Shown here one piece after another: positions 26,475 through 34,870 of a DNA stretch of 64,000 nt. The stretch comes from an uncultured Pelagibacteraceae bacterium (GTDB lineage Bacteria; Pseudomonadota; Alphaproteobacteria; Pelagibacterales; Pelagibacteraceae). Each line of letters opens with the position of its first letter. Within the stretch, counting starts at the first letter, position 1. The translations under genes and the position numbers were made by a program. A model generated the notes under the pieces. It had not been told where the DNA came from, searched no databases, and worked only from the letters and a program-made list of their open reading frames with translations. The stretch lies in the NCBI GenBank assembly GCA_902595465.1, contig CACJQE010000006.1:1-64000 (forward strand). The letters run 5' to 3'.

Positions 26475-27099
26475 TAAAAAGAAAAATGATGTTATTAAGT
26501 TTTCCAAAATGCTTAATGACAAAAAATTATCAGCTTTAAGATCTGGCAATATATCAGTCAGACATAACAATGGTTTTCTTATTACACCGTCAGGAAAAAA
26601 ATACTCATCACTAAAAGTAAAAGATATAGTGTTTGTAAGTCTAGATGGAAAATATGAAAAAAAATATAAACCTTCGTCAGAATGGAGATTTCATCAAGAT
26701 ATTTATATCAAAAAGAAAGATGCTCAAGCAATAGTTCATACACATTCAACTAATGCAACAGCTCTATCTGTTCACAAAAAACCTATTCCAGCCTTTCATT
26801 ACATGGTAGCGCTCGCGGGAGGTAATGATATTAAATGTTCAAAATATGCAACTTATGGAACAAGAGAGCTTTCAAAAAACATATTAAAAGCTTTGAATAA
26901 TAGAAAAGCCTGTTTAATTGCAAATCACGGTCAGATTGCATTTGATAAAAATTTACCTGATGCTTTTGAATTAGCACAAGAAGTTGAAAATTTGAGTTTA
27001 CAATATATAACCGCACTTAAGCTTGGTAAGCCAAAAATTCTTTCTATAAATGAAATGAATAAAGTTTTAAAAAAAGCTAAAAATTATAAAAGAGGTTAA
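26455..27099 (+). CDS. Class II aldolase/adducin-family aldolase (DHAP-shunt Ald2 candidate)
   Basis: A 214-residue zinc aldolase of the fuculose-phosphate aldolase family. The active-site Glu sits in SSEWRFHQDIY and zinc ligands in VHTHSTNATALS and IANHGQIAFD; SGNISVRHNNGFLITPSG is the phosphate-binding region. The start at 26455 lies inside mtnA (20-base overlap), so a slightly later start is possible. Placed after mtnP and mtnA, it is a strong candidate for the aldolase that splits 5-methylthioribulose 1-phosphate (or 5-deoxyribulose 1-phosphate) to DHAP and an aldehyde. MtnB, a dehydratase of the same fold, is the alternative, but partner mtn genes are absent here. Confidence 0.8.
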   Translation: MVSSKTNKKKNDVIKFSKMLNDKKLSALRSGNISVRHNNGFLITPSGKKYSSLKVKDIVFVSLDGKYEKKYKPSSEWRFHQDIYIKKKDAQAIVHTHSTNATALSVHKKPIPAFHYMVALAGGNDIKCSKYATYGTRELSKNILKALNNRKACLIANHGQIAFDKNLPDAFELAQEVENLSLQYITALKLGKPKILSINEMNKVLKKAKNYKRG

Positions 27100-27102
27100 T
27101 AG

Positions 27103-28143
27103 GTGACAAAAGTAGGTGAACATATAACTCTAGATATCATTGGAACCAAAAAAGAATATGATCCCTCATTTTACGAAAAGTTAGTTTATAAAATTGCAAA
27201 ACTAGCAAAAGTAACAGTTTTAAAGATTTCAAAATATAAATTTGAGCCCCAAGGTTTTACATTGGTAGCTCTGTTAGCAGAAAGCCATATGAGCTTTCAC
27301 ACTTTCCCAGAAAATGAAATTATTAGCTTTGATTTTTTTACATGCGGAAAAGTTTCACCATCAGTTGCTCTTAAGGTAATTAAAGAAGAAATAGAACACA
27401 AACAAATAATTATTAAGGAATTTAACAGAGATACGATTGATCTTTACCATGACAACTATAGTTCACCAGGATTAAAAAAATCTTATGTTGTAAATAAAGT
27501 ATTAGAAAATTTTAAATCCAAAGCAGGACAATATATTGAAATATTAGATTTAGAACAATTTGGAAAAGCTTTATTTATTGATAATGAAATACAAGTCGCT
27601 GAAAGTGATGAACATTTATATAGTTCAACTTTTGTTAATTCTGGTCTTAATTTAAATTCAAATAAAGAGAAAGTTGCAATTATTGGTGGAGGTGACGGGG
27701 GAGTAGCAAGAGAATGTATTTCACAAAATTTTGGATTTATAGATTGGTATGAATTAGATCCTGAAGTTGTTGATGTATGCGATAAACATTTAAGCAAAAT
27801 AGGAGAAAAAGCTACAGAAAAAAATTCAGTTAAATGTGTTTGGGGTGATGCATTTGAGAGCATTAAATCAGTCAAAGATAATACCTATGATCAAATATTT
27901 GTAGATCTGAATGATGATCAATTTTGCATAGATTTGGCTGCGAAAAATATGTCATCCCTAGAAAGAATATTAAAACCTAAAGGTGTAATTACTGCTCAAG
28001 TTGGAAGCCAAGACAAAAAACCAAAACAAGTTGAAAATTGGTTAAATGTTTTTAACAAAAATTTCGGAAATACAAAACTTTCAAGAGTTTATATACCAAG
28101 CTTCGATTGTTCTTGGAATTTTTCCTCGTCAATAAATCATTAA
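27103..28143 (+). CDS. Bifunctional S-adenosylmethionine decarboxylase (SpeD) - spermidine synthase (SpeE) fusion
   Basis: A 346-residue fusion. Residues 1 to about 120 are SpeD of the small bacterial type: the self-cleaving Glu60-Ser61 in LLAESHMSFHTFPE (Ser becomes the pyruvoyl cofactor), His66, and Cys81 in FDFFTCG. The rest is an aminopropyltransferase with GKALFIDNEIQVAESDEHLY, the SAM-binding AIIGGGDGGVARE and acidic YELDPEVVD, and catalytic-loop IFVDLNDDQ. It would decarboxylate SAM and use it to make spermidine, releasing methylthioadenosine for MtnP upstream. The start is GTG at 27103 with AGAGG eight bases ahead. The acidic loop is shorter than the usual DxTDPxGPA, so activity should not be assumed. 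Confidence 0.88.
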   Translation: MTKVGEHITLDIIGTKKEYDPSFYEKLVYKIAKLAKVTVLKISKYKFEPQGFTLVALLAESHMSFHTFPENEIISFDFFTCGKVSPSVALKVIKEEIEHKQIIIKEFNRDTIDLYHDNYSSPGLKKSYVVNKVLENFKSKAGQYIEILDLEQFGKALFIDNEIQVAESDEHLYSSTFVNSGLNLNSNKEKVAIIGGGDGGVARECISQNFGFIDWYELDPEVVDVCDKHLSKIGEKATEKNSVKCVWGDAFESIKSVKDNTYDQIFVDLNDDQFCIDLAAKNMSSLERILKPKGVITAQVGSQDKKPKQVENWLNVFNKNFGNTKLSRVYIPSFDCSWNFSSSINH

Positions 28144-28203
28144 TTTTCCTTTTTAAAACAATAATTTTATGAAATAATCTTCAAAAATTTTTGGAGGAAA
28201 AAA

Positions 28204-29031
28204 ATGAAAAAATTAAAAGTATTAGGACTTGGTATTTTAATATCATCATTTCTAACAATTTCTTCTATTGCAGATCAAATTAAAATAGGAACCGAAGGTG
28301 CATATCCACCTTGGAATTCTAAAGACTCAGCAGGAAATTTGATTGGCTTTGAAGTCGAATTAGCAAATGAATTATGTAAAATTATGAATCATGATTGTAC
28401 AATTGTGGAGCAAGACTGGGATGGAATGATTCCAGCTTTAGTCTCAAGAAAATTTGATGCTATCATGGCTGGAATGTCAATAACTGGTGAGAGAATGAAA
28501 ACAATAAACTTTTCTCAAGGTTATGCTGATGAAGTTGCATCTTTAGCAGTTATGAAAGGATCGAAAAACGAAGGTCTTAAAACAATGTCAGCTATAAATT
28601 TATCTAATGTGAGTGCAGATGAACAAGCAACACTAGATGTTTTAACAAAAGCATTTAAAGGTAAAACTATTGGTGTACAAACAGCAACAATTCACCAGAA
28701 CTTCTTAGAATCTGGTTTAATGGGTAATGTAAAAATTAGAACTTACAAAACTCAAGACGAAGTAAACTTAGACTTATCTGCTGGTAGAATAGATGCAGCA
28801 CTAGCTGCAGCTGTCGCTTTTACAGATTATGCAGAAAAATCTGGTAAAGCAGTTGTATTAACTGGACCAACATTTGCAGGTGGAGATTTTGGAAATGGTG
28901 TTGGTGTAGGTATTAGAAAAGGTGACTCTAAACTTTTAAATGATTTTAATGCAGCAATTGATAAAGCTAGAGATGATGGCATTATTAGTAAGCTTGCTAT
29001 AAAACATTTTGGTTTTGACGCTTCTATGTAA
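28204..29031 (+). CDS. Basic amino-acid ABC transporter periplasmic binding protein (LAO/octopine type)
   Basis: A 275-residue family 3 solute-binding protein with signal peptide (KVLGLGILISSFLTISSIA). The ligand site region shows IGTEGAYPPWNSKDSAGNLIGFEVELANEL, followed by DWDGMIPALVSRKFDAIMAGMSITGERMKTINFS, typical of lysine/arginine/ornithine or octopine binders. A GGAGG ribosome binding site precedes the ATG. It is separated from the permease by an eight-base-pair hairpin. Location after speDE suggests ornithine or arginine as ligand (polyamine precursors), but this is inference. Confidence 0.9.
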   Translation: MKKLKVLGLGILISSFLTISSIADQIKIGTEGAYPPWNSKDSAGNLIGFEVELANELCKIMNHDCTIVEQDWDGMIPALVSRKFDAIMAGMSITGERMKTINFSQGYADEVASLAVMKGSKNEGLKTMSAINLSNVSADEQATLDVLTKAFKGKTIGVQTATIHQNFLESGLMGNVKIRTYKTQDEVNLDLSAGRIDAALAAAVAFTDYAEKSGKAVVLTGPTFAGGDFGNGVGVGIRKGDSKLLNDFNAAIDKARDDGIISKLAIKHFGFDASM

Positions 29032-29044
29032 TAAATTATTTATG

Positions 29045-29064
29045 GGTGGCTATATTTAGCCACC
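29045..29064 (+). terminator. Hairpin between amino-acid binding protein and permease
   Basis: Perfect inverted repeat GGTGGCTA (29045-29052) and TAGCCACC (29057-29064) with a four-base loop and no T-run; the next ATG begins seven bases later. Most likely an mRNA-stabilising or partial-termination element between the abundant binding protein and the membrane subunits. Confidence 0.65.
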
Positions 29065-29070
29065 TATATT

Positions 29071-29763
29071 ATGGAACTTCTATATTTTGGTGATAAAGGT
29101 TGGGGAGACGAGCTATTCTTTGCAACATTAATGACAATTGCAGTTTCCATAACTGCAATGATAATAGGCTTTATATTTGCAACTTTATTTACTCCATTAA
29201 AATTATCTCATAACAAAATTCTTAACTCTATTGGTAATGCATACACAACAGTTATTAGAGGTGTACCGGAGCTTCTTGTAATTTATTTATTTTTCTTCGG
29301 TGGAAGTGGAGCAATTATGTTTGTTGCCTCTATATTTGGATATAATGATTATATTGAAATTAATGCTTTTTTAACTGGTTCATTTTCAATAGGGATAATA
29401 TCGGGAGCATATTCAACCGAGGTATTTAGAGGAGCCCTACAATCAATTGATAAAGGTCAGTTTGAAGCTGCAAAAGTTTTAGGTTTTAATAAATATATTT
29501 ACTTCTTTAAAATTATTTTGCCTCAAATGCTTAGACTAGCAATTCCAAACTTGAGTAATGTTTGGCAAATTACTTTAAAAGATACTTCTCTTATTTCTGT
29601 AACAGGTTTGGTTGAAATAATGAGACAATCTTATATCGCTGCTGGCTCAACTAGAGATCCGTTATTTTTTTACTCATTTGCAGCAGTTCTATACTTAATG
29701 CTTACATTTTTAAGTATGCAATTATTAAATAAATTAGAAACAAAATATAGCAAAGGTTATTAA
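29071..29763 (+). CDS. Amino-acid ABC transporter permease (HisQ/OccQ type)
   Basis: A 230-residue inner-membrane subunit with about five membrane segments. Seen are the TVIRGVPELLVIYLFFFGGS region after the first segments and the EAA-type loop QSIDKGQFEAAKVLGFNKYI that docks the ATPase. It pairs with the next gene to form the heterodimeric pore; the two overlap by one base. No ATPase gene follows in this cluster. Confidence 0.92.
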   Translation: MELLYFGDKGWGDELFFATLMTIAVSITAMIIGFIFATLFTPLKLSHNKILNSIGNAYTTVIRGVPELLVIYLFFFGGSGAIMFVASIFGYNDYIEINAFLTGSFSIGIISGAYSTEVFRGALQSIDKGQFEAAKVLGFNKYIYFFKIILPQMLRLAIPNLSNVWQITLKDTSLISVTGLVEIMRQSYIAAGSTRDPLFFYSFAAVLYLMLTFLSMQLLNKLETKYSKGY

Positions 29764-30440
29764 TGGATATTGAATTAATGATTAATAGTTTTCCTAAGTT
29801 GCTGAATGCAACTTTGATTACTCTTAAACTACTATCTGTTTCTCTAATTCTTGGTATTTTTATTGGATTAGGTTTTGCAATCTTGAGAATAAATAATAAT
29901 AAGTTGATTAATAAATTTGCTTATGGGTATTCATATATTTTTAGAGGAACACCTTTATTGGTTCAAATCTTCATAATATATTTTGGATTAGGTCAAATTG
30001 AATATTTAAGAACAACCTTTTTGTGGATAGTTTTAAAAGAACCATACTGGTGTGCGATAATAGCATTTTCATTAAATACTGGGGCTTATACTTCAGAAAT
30101 ATTGAGATCAGCTTTGCAAACTATAAAACCAGGATATTTAGAAGCTGGAAGAAGCCTAGGCATACCTTCCAAAATTATTTTTACAAAAATACAAATTCCT
30201 ATTGCAATTAAACAATCTTTACCAGCTTATGGTAATGAAATTATTTTAATGCTTAAAGGCACATCTCTAGCAAGCACTGTTACTTTAATGGACTTAACTG
30301 GTGTAGCTAAATATATAATTTCGACTACATTTAAACCTGTTGAAGTATTCATCGTTGCAGGAGGTATTTACTTGTTTATGACTTTTATAATTCATAATGT
30401 AATTAAATATTTAGAAAAAAAATATGGGTTTCAAACATGA
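29763..30440 (+). CDS. Amino-acid ABC transporter permease (HisM/OccM type)
   Basis: A 225-residue inner-membrane subunit, partner of the preceding permease. It contains YSYIFRGTPLLVQIFIIYFG and the EAA-type loop QTIKPGYLEAGRSLGIPSKI. The ATG shares a base with the upstream stop, and its end overlaps the nitrilase start by four bases (ATGA). The required ATPase must be encoded elsewhere or shared with another importer. Confidence 0.92.
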   Translation: MDIELMINSFPKLLNATLITLKLLSVSLILGIFIGLGFAILRINNNKLINKFAYGYSYIFRGTPLLVQIFIIYFGLGQIEYLRTTFLWIVLKEPYWCAIIAFSLNTGAYTSEILRSALQTIKPGYLEAGRSLGIPSKIIFTKIQIPIAIKQSLPAYGNEIILMLKGTSLASTVTLMDLTGVAKYIISTTFKPVEVFIVAGGIYLFMTFIIHNVIKYLEKKYGFQT

Positions 30441-31222
30441 AAATAGCATGCATACAATTATCTAGTGGAGAAAATTATGAAAATAATTTTAAAGATATTA
30501 TTAAATATGTAAATCAAGCTATAAAAAATAAATCTGATTTAATTATTACACCTGAAACTTCTTCTTTGATGTCTAGTAGTAGAGAAACACTTTTTAAATA
30601 TTCATTTGAAATGAATAAAGATCCAATTTTGAAGAAAATTAGAGAAGTTTCAAAAAAATATAAGAAATGGATTTTACTCGGATCAATTTGTGTTAAGGTT
30701 AAAAACAAACTCAGAAATAGATCTATACTGGTTGGACCAAATGGAAAAATTGTCAAATATTATGACAAAATTAATATGTTTGACGTTAAAATTCCGAATA
30801 AAGAGCAGCATAAAGAAAGCAAAACTTTTAAAGCAGGAAATAAATTAGTAACTGCCAGTTTACCTTGGGGCAAAATAGGTTTTACAATATGTTTTGATCT
30901 GAGATTTCCAGAACTTTACAGAAATTTATCAAAAAAAAATTTGAGTTTTATTGCTGTTCCATCAGCTTTCACAAAGTTTACTGGACAAAAACATTGGTTA
31001 ACACTTTTAAGAGCAAGAGCGATTGAAAATTTTTGTTATATTTTTGCACCTGCTCAAACTGGAAAAAATACCCCTAAAAGAGAAACATTTGGTCATACGG
31101 CTATTATTTCACCAGATGGGAAAATTTTGGCATTAAAAAAATTAGGAAAGGGTGTAATTTATTCAAAAATTAATCCTAAGCTCTCTATGGATTTAAGAAA
31201 AATAATACCAACTTTAATTTAA
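30437..31222 (+). CDS. Carbon-nitrogen hydrolase (nitrilase superfamily, Nit/omega-amidase-like)
   Basis: A 261-residue amidase with the Glu-Lys-Cys triad: Glu in IITPETSSL, Lys in YYDKINMFDV, and Cys in TICFDLRFPELYR. The closest groups by eye are Nit1 (deaminated glutathione amidase) and omega-amidases that hydrolyse alpha-keto-acid amides. It is coupled to the ABC permease by a four-base overlap, so it may process an imported amide. It converges with the ATP-grasp gene, sharing TTAA at the stops. Confidence 0.87.
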   Translation: MKIACIQLSSGENYENNFKDIIKYVNQAIKNKSDLIITPETSSLMSSSRETLFKYSFEMNKDPILKKIREVSKKYKKWILLGSICVKVKNKLRNRSILVGPNGKIVKYYDKINMFDVKIPNKEQHKESKTFKAGNKLVTASLPWGKIGFTICFDLRFPELYRNLSKKNLSFIAVPSAFTKFTGQKHWLTLLRARAIENFCYIFAPAQTGKNTPKRETFGHTAIISPDGKILALKKLGKGVIYSKINPKLSMDLRKIIPTLI

Positions 31223-32667
31223 TTCCTGCTATCCACAATCAATGTATCTTTTGATCCACCACCTTGAGAACTATTAACTATCGTACTGCCTTTTTTTAGA
31301 GCAACTCTAGTTAATCCACCTGTTGTAACATACGTTGATTTACCTGTTAAAATAAAAGGTCTTAAATCTAAATGTCTTGGTTCAATGTTATCAGGTGTGA
31401 TTGTAGGTACCGTCGATAGAATTTCTAATGGTTGTGCAATATAATTCCTTGGATCTCTCTTAATTTTTTTTATCATTTCATCTTTTTCTTTTTTAGATGC
31501 TTTAGGGCCAATCATGATACCATATCCACCAGATGCATTAGCCGGTTTTATAACTAATTTGGATATATTTGAAATAACATGATTTCTATGTGTTTTTATA
31601 TTACATAAAAAAGTTTCAACCTGATCAATTTTTGGTTGTTCGCCTAAATAATATACAATCATCTTTTCTACATACGAATAGACTGCTTTATCATCTGCGA
31701 CACCAGTTCCTAATGCGTTTATGATACCCACATTACCTTTTCTCCAGCATTTAAATAGACCAGGAACTCCTAAAAGAGACCCTTTAAAGAATACTTTTGG
31801 ATCAATAAAATTATCATCTAATCTTCTATATATACAGTCTACCTTTAGAGGCCCTTTGACAGTTTTCATATAGACATTGTCATTTTCAACAAATAGGTCT
31901 TTGCCCTCAACTAAAGCAATACCCATTTGTTCTGCTAAAAATTCGTGTTCAAAATAAGCTGAATTATAAACTCCTGGAGTTAATAAAACCATATGTGGAT
32001 TATTAGTTTTTTTAGGAATGCATTCAGTCATGCAATTATATAATTTATTCGCATACTGATGAACTGAAGATACCTTATATCTTGTAAATAATTCAGGGAA
32101 AATATCTCTCATTACCATTCGATTTTCCAACATATATGAAACACCAGATGGAACCCTAAGATTATCCTCAAGCACTAAAAAATTACCATTTATATTTTTA
32201 ATTAAATCTGTTCCAGAAATATTAGCCCAAGCCTTATGTTTTGGTGAAAAACCATCGCATTCTTTCAAATATTGTGGAGAATTAAAAACTAATTCTTTTG
32301 GAATTATTTTGTCCTTAAATATTTTTTTTTGATTATAGACATCATCTATAAATAAATTTAACGCTTTAATTCTTTGGGATAATCCTATAGATACTGTTTT
32401 CCATTGCGATTTCGTTATAATTCTTGGTATAATATCTAAAGGCCATTTTTTTTCTTCCGCTCTATTACTTGCAGAGTAAACTCTAAAATTTATTCCTCTA
32501 GCATTTATTGTACTTTGGCAATTTAACTCAATTTCTTGAAGTCTCTTTTTTCCATATTTTTCGAGAATACTTGAAATAATTTTAGCATGACTTCTTAACT
32601 TTTTATCTTTGCTAATGTATCCGTCAAAAGTTGATTTTGAATCATAATTTTTCCAAAAATCTGACAT
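31219..32667 (-). CDS. Circularly permuted type 2 ATP-grasp protein (Anbu-associated)
   Basis: A 482-residue member of the DUF404/DUF407 circularly permuted ATP-grasp family, predicted peptide ligases often encoded with alpha-E, transglutaminase and Anbu proteins. Distinct parts are INARGINFRVYSA, FLVLEDNLRVPSGVSYMLENR, YFEHEFLAEQMGIALVEG, KPANASGGYGIMIGPKAS (ATP-grasp loop) and the C-terminal HLDLRPFILTG and SSQGGGSKDTLIVD. It is head-to-head with Anbu, 114 bases apart. The usual alpha-E and transglutaminase genes are missing on both sides. The substrate peptide is unknown. Confidence 0.88.
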   Translation of the reverse strand: MSDFWKNYDSKSTFDGYISKDKKLRSHAKIISSILEKYGKKRLQEIELNCQSTINARGINFRVYSASNRAEEKKWPLDIIPRIITKSQWKTVSIGLSQRIKALNLFIDDVYNQKKIFKDKIIPKELVFNSPQYLKECDGFSPKHKAWANISGTDLIKNINGNFLVLEDNLRVPSGVSYMLENRMVMRDIFPELFTRYKVSSVHQYANKLYNCMTECIPKKTNNPHMVLLTPGVYNSAYFEHEFLAEQMGIALVEGKDLFVENDNVYMKTVKGPLKVDCIYRRLDDNFIDPKVFFKGSLLGVPGLFKCWRKGNVGIINALGTGVADDKAVYSYVEKMIVYYLGEQPKIDQVETFLCNIKTHRNHVISNISKLVIKPANASGGYGIMIGPKASKKEKDEMIKKIKRDPRNYIAQPLEILSTVPTITPDNIEPRHLDLRPFILTGKSTYVTTGGLTRVALKKGSTIVNSSQGGGSKDTLIVDSRN

Positions 32668-32781
32668 ATTTACTTAATTTTTTTACATAAGAGGCAAATA
32701 AGCAAATGATTAAATTAGATACCTGATATGAAATAAATGGGTTTTATTGTGATAACATATAATTTAAACAGTTAATTGATC

Positions 32782-33504
32782 ATGACATATTGTATTGGTA
32801 TTAAAACAGAGACCGGATTAGTATTTGCATCAGACTCTAGAACAAACGCTGGACTTGATAATGTAAATATATACTCCAAAATGCTAACACATGATGTTGG
32901 GGATAGATCAATTGTAATTGTCACTTCAGGAAATCTTGGAACTTCCCAGGCAGTTTATAATTCAATAAAAAAAGATTTAAAAAGTGAAACAGGTATTATG
33001 AATTTAAATACATGCAGTGATTTTGAGCAAATTGCTTCGTATATAGGCTCCTTAAATATTGAGCATTCTTCACCTCAAGGCATTAATACTGATAGTGTTT
33101 TACTAGGCTCAACCTTTATTGTTGGTGGTCAAATAAAAGATCAACCACCACAATTATATTTAGTTTACCCGCAAGGTAATTATATTCGTCCAGCAGATAG
33201 CAAACCATATTTAGTTATAGGAGAAGTGAAATATGGGAAACCTATTTTAGATAGAGTAATCACACCAAAAGTCTCAATTGGCGATGCATCGAGATGCGCC
33301 CTGATATCAATGGACTCAACATTAAAAAGTGATTTAACAGTTGGCCCACCTATAGATTTTGCTGTGATCAAAAAAGATGAAATTAAAATAGCATCACTTA
33401 AATGTTTAAATATGAATGACCCTGAATTTTTTAAAGTTTGTAATCAATGGTCACAAGGTATTTTTAAGATATTTGACTCTTTTCAAAGGTTTGACTGGGA
33501 ATAA
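32782..33504 (+). CDS. Anbu proteasome-like peptidase
   Basis: A 240-residue Ntn-hydrolase of the Anbu (ancestral beta-subunit) family, related to HslV and proteasome beta subunits. I chose the ATG at 32782 because it gives MTYCIGIK, placing Thr2 as the N-terminal nucleophile once Met is removed; the TTG at 32776 would bury it. Further marks are GLVFASDSRTNAGLDNV and IVIVTSGNLGTSQAV. There is no signal peptide. It diverges from the ATP-grasp gene. Peptidase activity of Anbu proteins is debated and the native substrate is unknown. Confidence 0.9.
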   Translation: MTYCIGIKTETGLVFASDSRTNAGLDNVNIYSKMLTHDVGDRSIVIVTSGNLGTSQAVYNSIKKDLKSETGIMNLNTCSDFEQIASYIGSLNIEHSSPQGINTDSVLLGSTFIVGGQIKDQPPQLYLVYPQGNYIRPADSKPYLVIGEVKYGKPILDRVITPKVSIGDASRCALISMDSTLKSDLTVGPPIDFAVIKKDEIKIASLKCLNMNDPEFFKVCNQWSQGIFKIFDSFQRFDWE

Positions 33505-33506
33505 AA

Positions 33507-33896
33507 CTAATATTTGGTGTATTCTTTAATTTCTTTAATTTTAGAACCAGTTTTATTATTTATTTCTAATTTTAATTTTGCCCTTTCATCATTAAGGAAG
33601 TGAACATCTCTTGATAATTTAATAAATTTTTCACCAAAATCAGAATCTTTTTCGCAAAGCCTTTTGTCATCCTCTATTACCCAAAGCTTTGAATTAATTT
33701 CTTTTAGTGAATTATATAAACTTTTAATTTCACTGTAATTTTTAATATTTATATTTAATTGATCTTTTAAAATTTTATATTCATCATTTATAAAGTTTAG
33801 TTTCTCAGGATCTTTAATTTTTTGAGATTTAATTTCTAAAATTGAAATTTTATCCAGCAATTCTCCAACTGATACTTCTACTAAAATTTTATTCAT
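33507..33896 (-). CDS. DUF6165-like conserved protein
   Basis: A 129-residue mostly helical protein beginning MNKILVEVSVGELLDKISIL, with a long charged, probably coiled-coil body (SQKIKDPEKLNFINDEYKI, VHFLNDERAKLKLEINNKTG). The N-terminal pattern matches a small family of unknown function often near glycosyltransferases; here a family 9 glycosyltransferase diverges from it 32 bases away. The tail is two bases from the Anbu stop. No catalytic motif is visible. Confidence 0.65.
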   Translation of the reverse strand: MNKILVEVSVGELLDKISILEIKSQKIKDPEKLNFINDEYKILKDQLNINIKNYSEIKSLYNSLKEINSKLWVIEDDKRLCEKDSDFGEKFIKLSRDVHFLNDERAKLKLEINNKTGSKIKEIKEYTKY

Positions 33897-33928
33897 ATAA
33901 ATTGATATTATGTTAAGTTGTTAAAAAT

Positions 33929-34870
33929 ATGTCTAATATACTTATTATAAAACATGGATCTTTAGGTGATATAGCGCAAGCAAGTGGGGCAATAGAAGAT
34001 ATTTATGAAAATCATAAAAATGACGATTTATATATATTAACTACTAAATCATATTATGAATTATTAAAAAAAAATCCATTTATAAAAGGTATAATAATAG
34101 ACAAACGTTTGTCTAGATTTAATTTGATATATTTGTATCTCTTAATGAGAACAATAAAAAAATATAATTTTTCAAAAGTTTATGATTTACAAAACTCTAG
34201 CAGATCAAGATTTTATAAAAAAATTTTACATCCAAAATCAAGTTTTGAAATTTGGTCATCTTCTGCAACTACACTGCCATTAGATAAAACTAAAGAAGAA
34301 TTTGATCAAGATCCTGTTTTACAAAGATTTAAACATCAACTATCTAAATCAGGTCTTGTTACAAAAAATGTTTTAAAACCAAATTTTGAATGGAGTTGTG
34401 AAGATATCTCGAATATAAAATCATTTTATAAGCTTGAAAATTATATTATTTTATTTCCTTTTTCTTCAGCACATTTAACAATTAAAAGATGGCCTTTTTA
34501 CAATGAGTTAATTGCAAAAATTAACGAAAAATTTAAAGATAAATATCAAGTTATTATTGCTCCAGGTCCAAATGAGATTAAAATTGCAAATGAAATAGAT
34601 GCTAAAACAATACTACATAATGAGAAAGCTTTAAATATTTCTCAACTTTCAACATTAATTAAAGACAGTACATTTGTAATTGCAAACGATACTGGGCCAG
34701 CACATATGGCTGCTCATTTAAATACAAAAGGATTAGTTTTATTTGGATCACACACTACTGCTAAAAAAGTTAGTATTGAAAGAGAGCATTTTAAAGCAAT
34801 ACAAGTTTCAGATTTGACTAAACTTTCAGCTGATAAAGTTTTTCAAAGGATGCAAGAAGCCATTAATTAG
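33929..34870 (+). CDS. Family 9 glycosyltransferase (heptosyltransferase-like)
   Basis: A 313-residue GT-B enzyme similar to ADP-heptose:LPS heptosyltransferases. It has the N-terminal IIKHGSLGDIAQASGAIEDI (the GDI loop with catalytic acid), IILFPFSSAHLTIKRWP and the nucleotide-site FVIANDTGPAHMAAHL. It would add heptose or a related sugar to the LPS core. It is convergent with the AbrB-type gene (8-base overlap). Confidence 0.88.
   Translation: MSNILIIKHGSLGDIAQASGAIEDIYENHKNDDLYILTTKSYYELLKKNPFIKGIIIDKRLSRFNLIYLYLLMRTIKKYNFSKVYDLQNSSRSRFYKKILHPKSSFEIWSSSATTLPLDKTKEEFDQDPVLQRFKHQLSKSGLVTKNVLKPNFEWSCEDISNIKSFYKLENYIILFPFSSAHLTIKRWPFYNELIAKINEKFKDKYQVIIAPGPNEIKIANEIDAKTILHNEKALNISQLSTLIKDSTFVIANDTGPAHMAAHLNTKGLVLFGSHTTAKKVSIEREHFKAIQVSDLTKLSADKVFQRMQEAIN

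Noticed and set aside
27483-27875. 130-residue reverse-strand ORF
   Set aside because: It lies wholly inside the well supported speDE fusion and its product resembles no known family.
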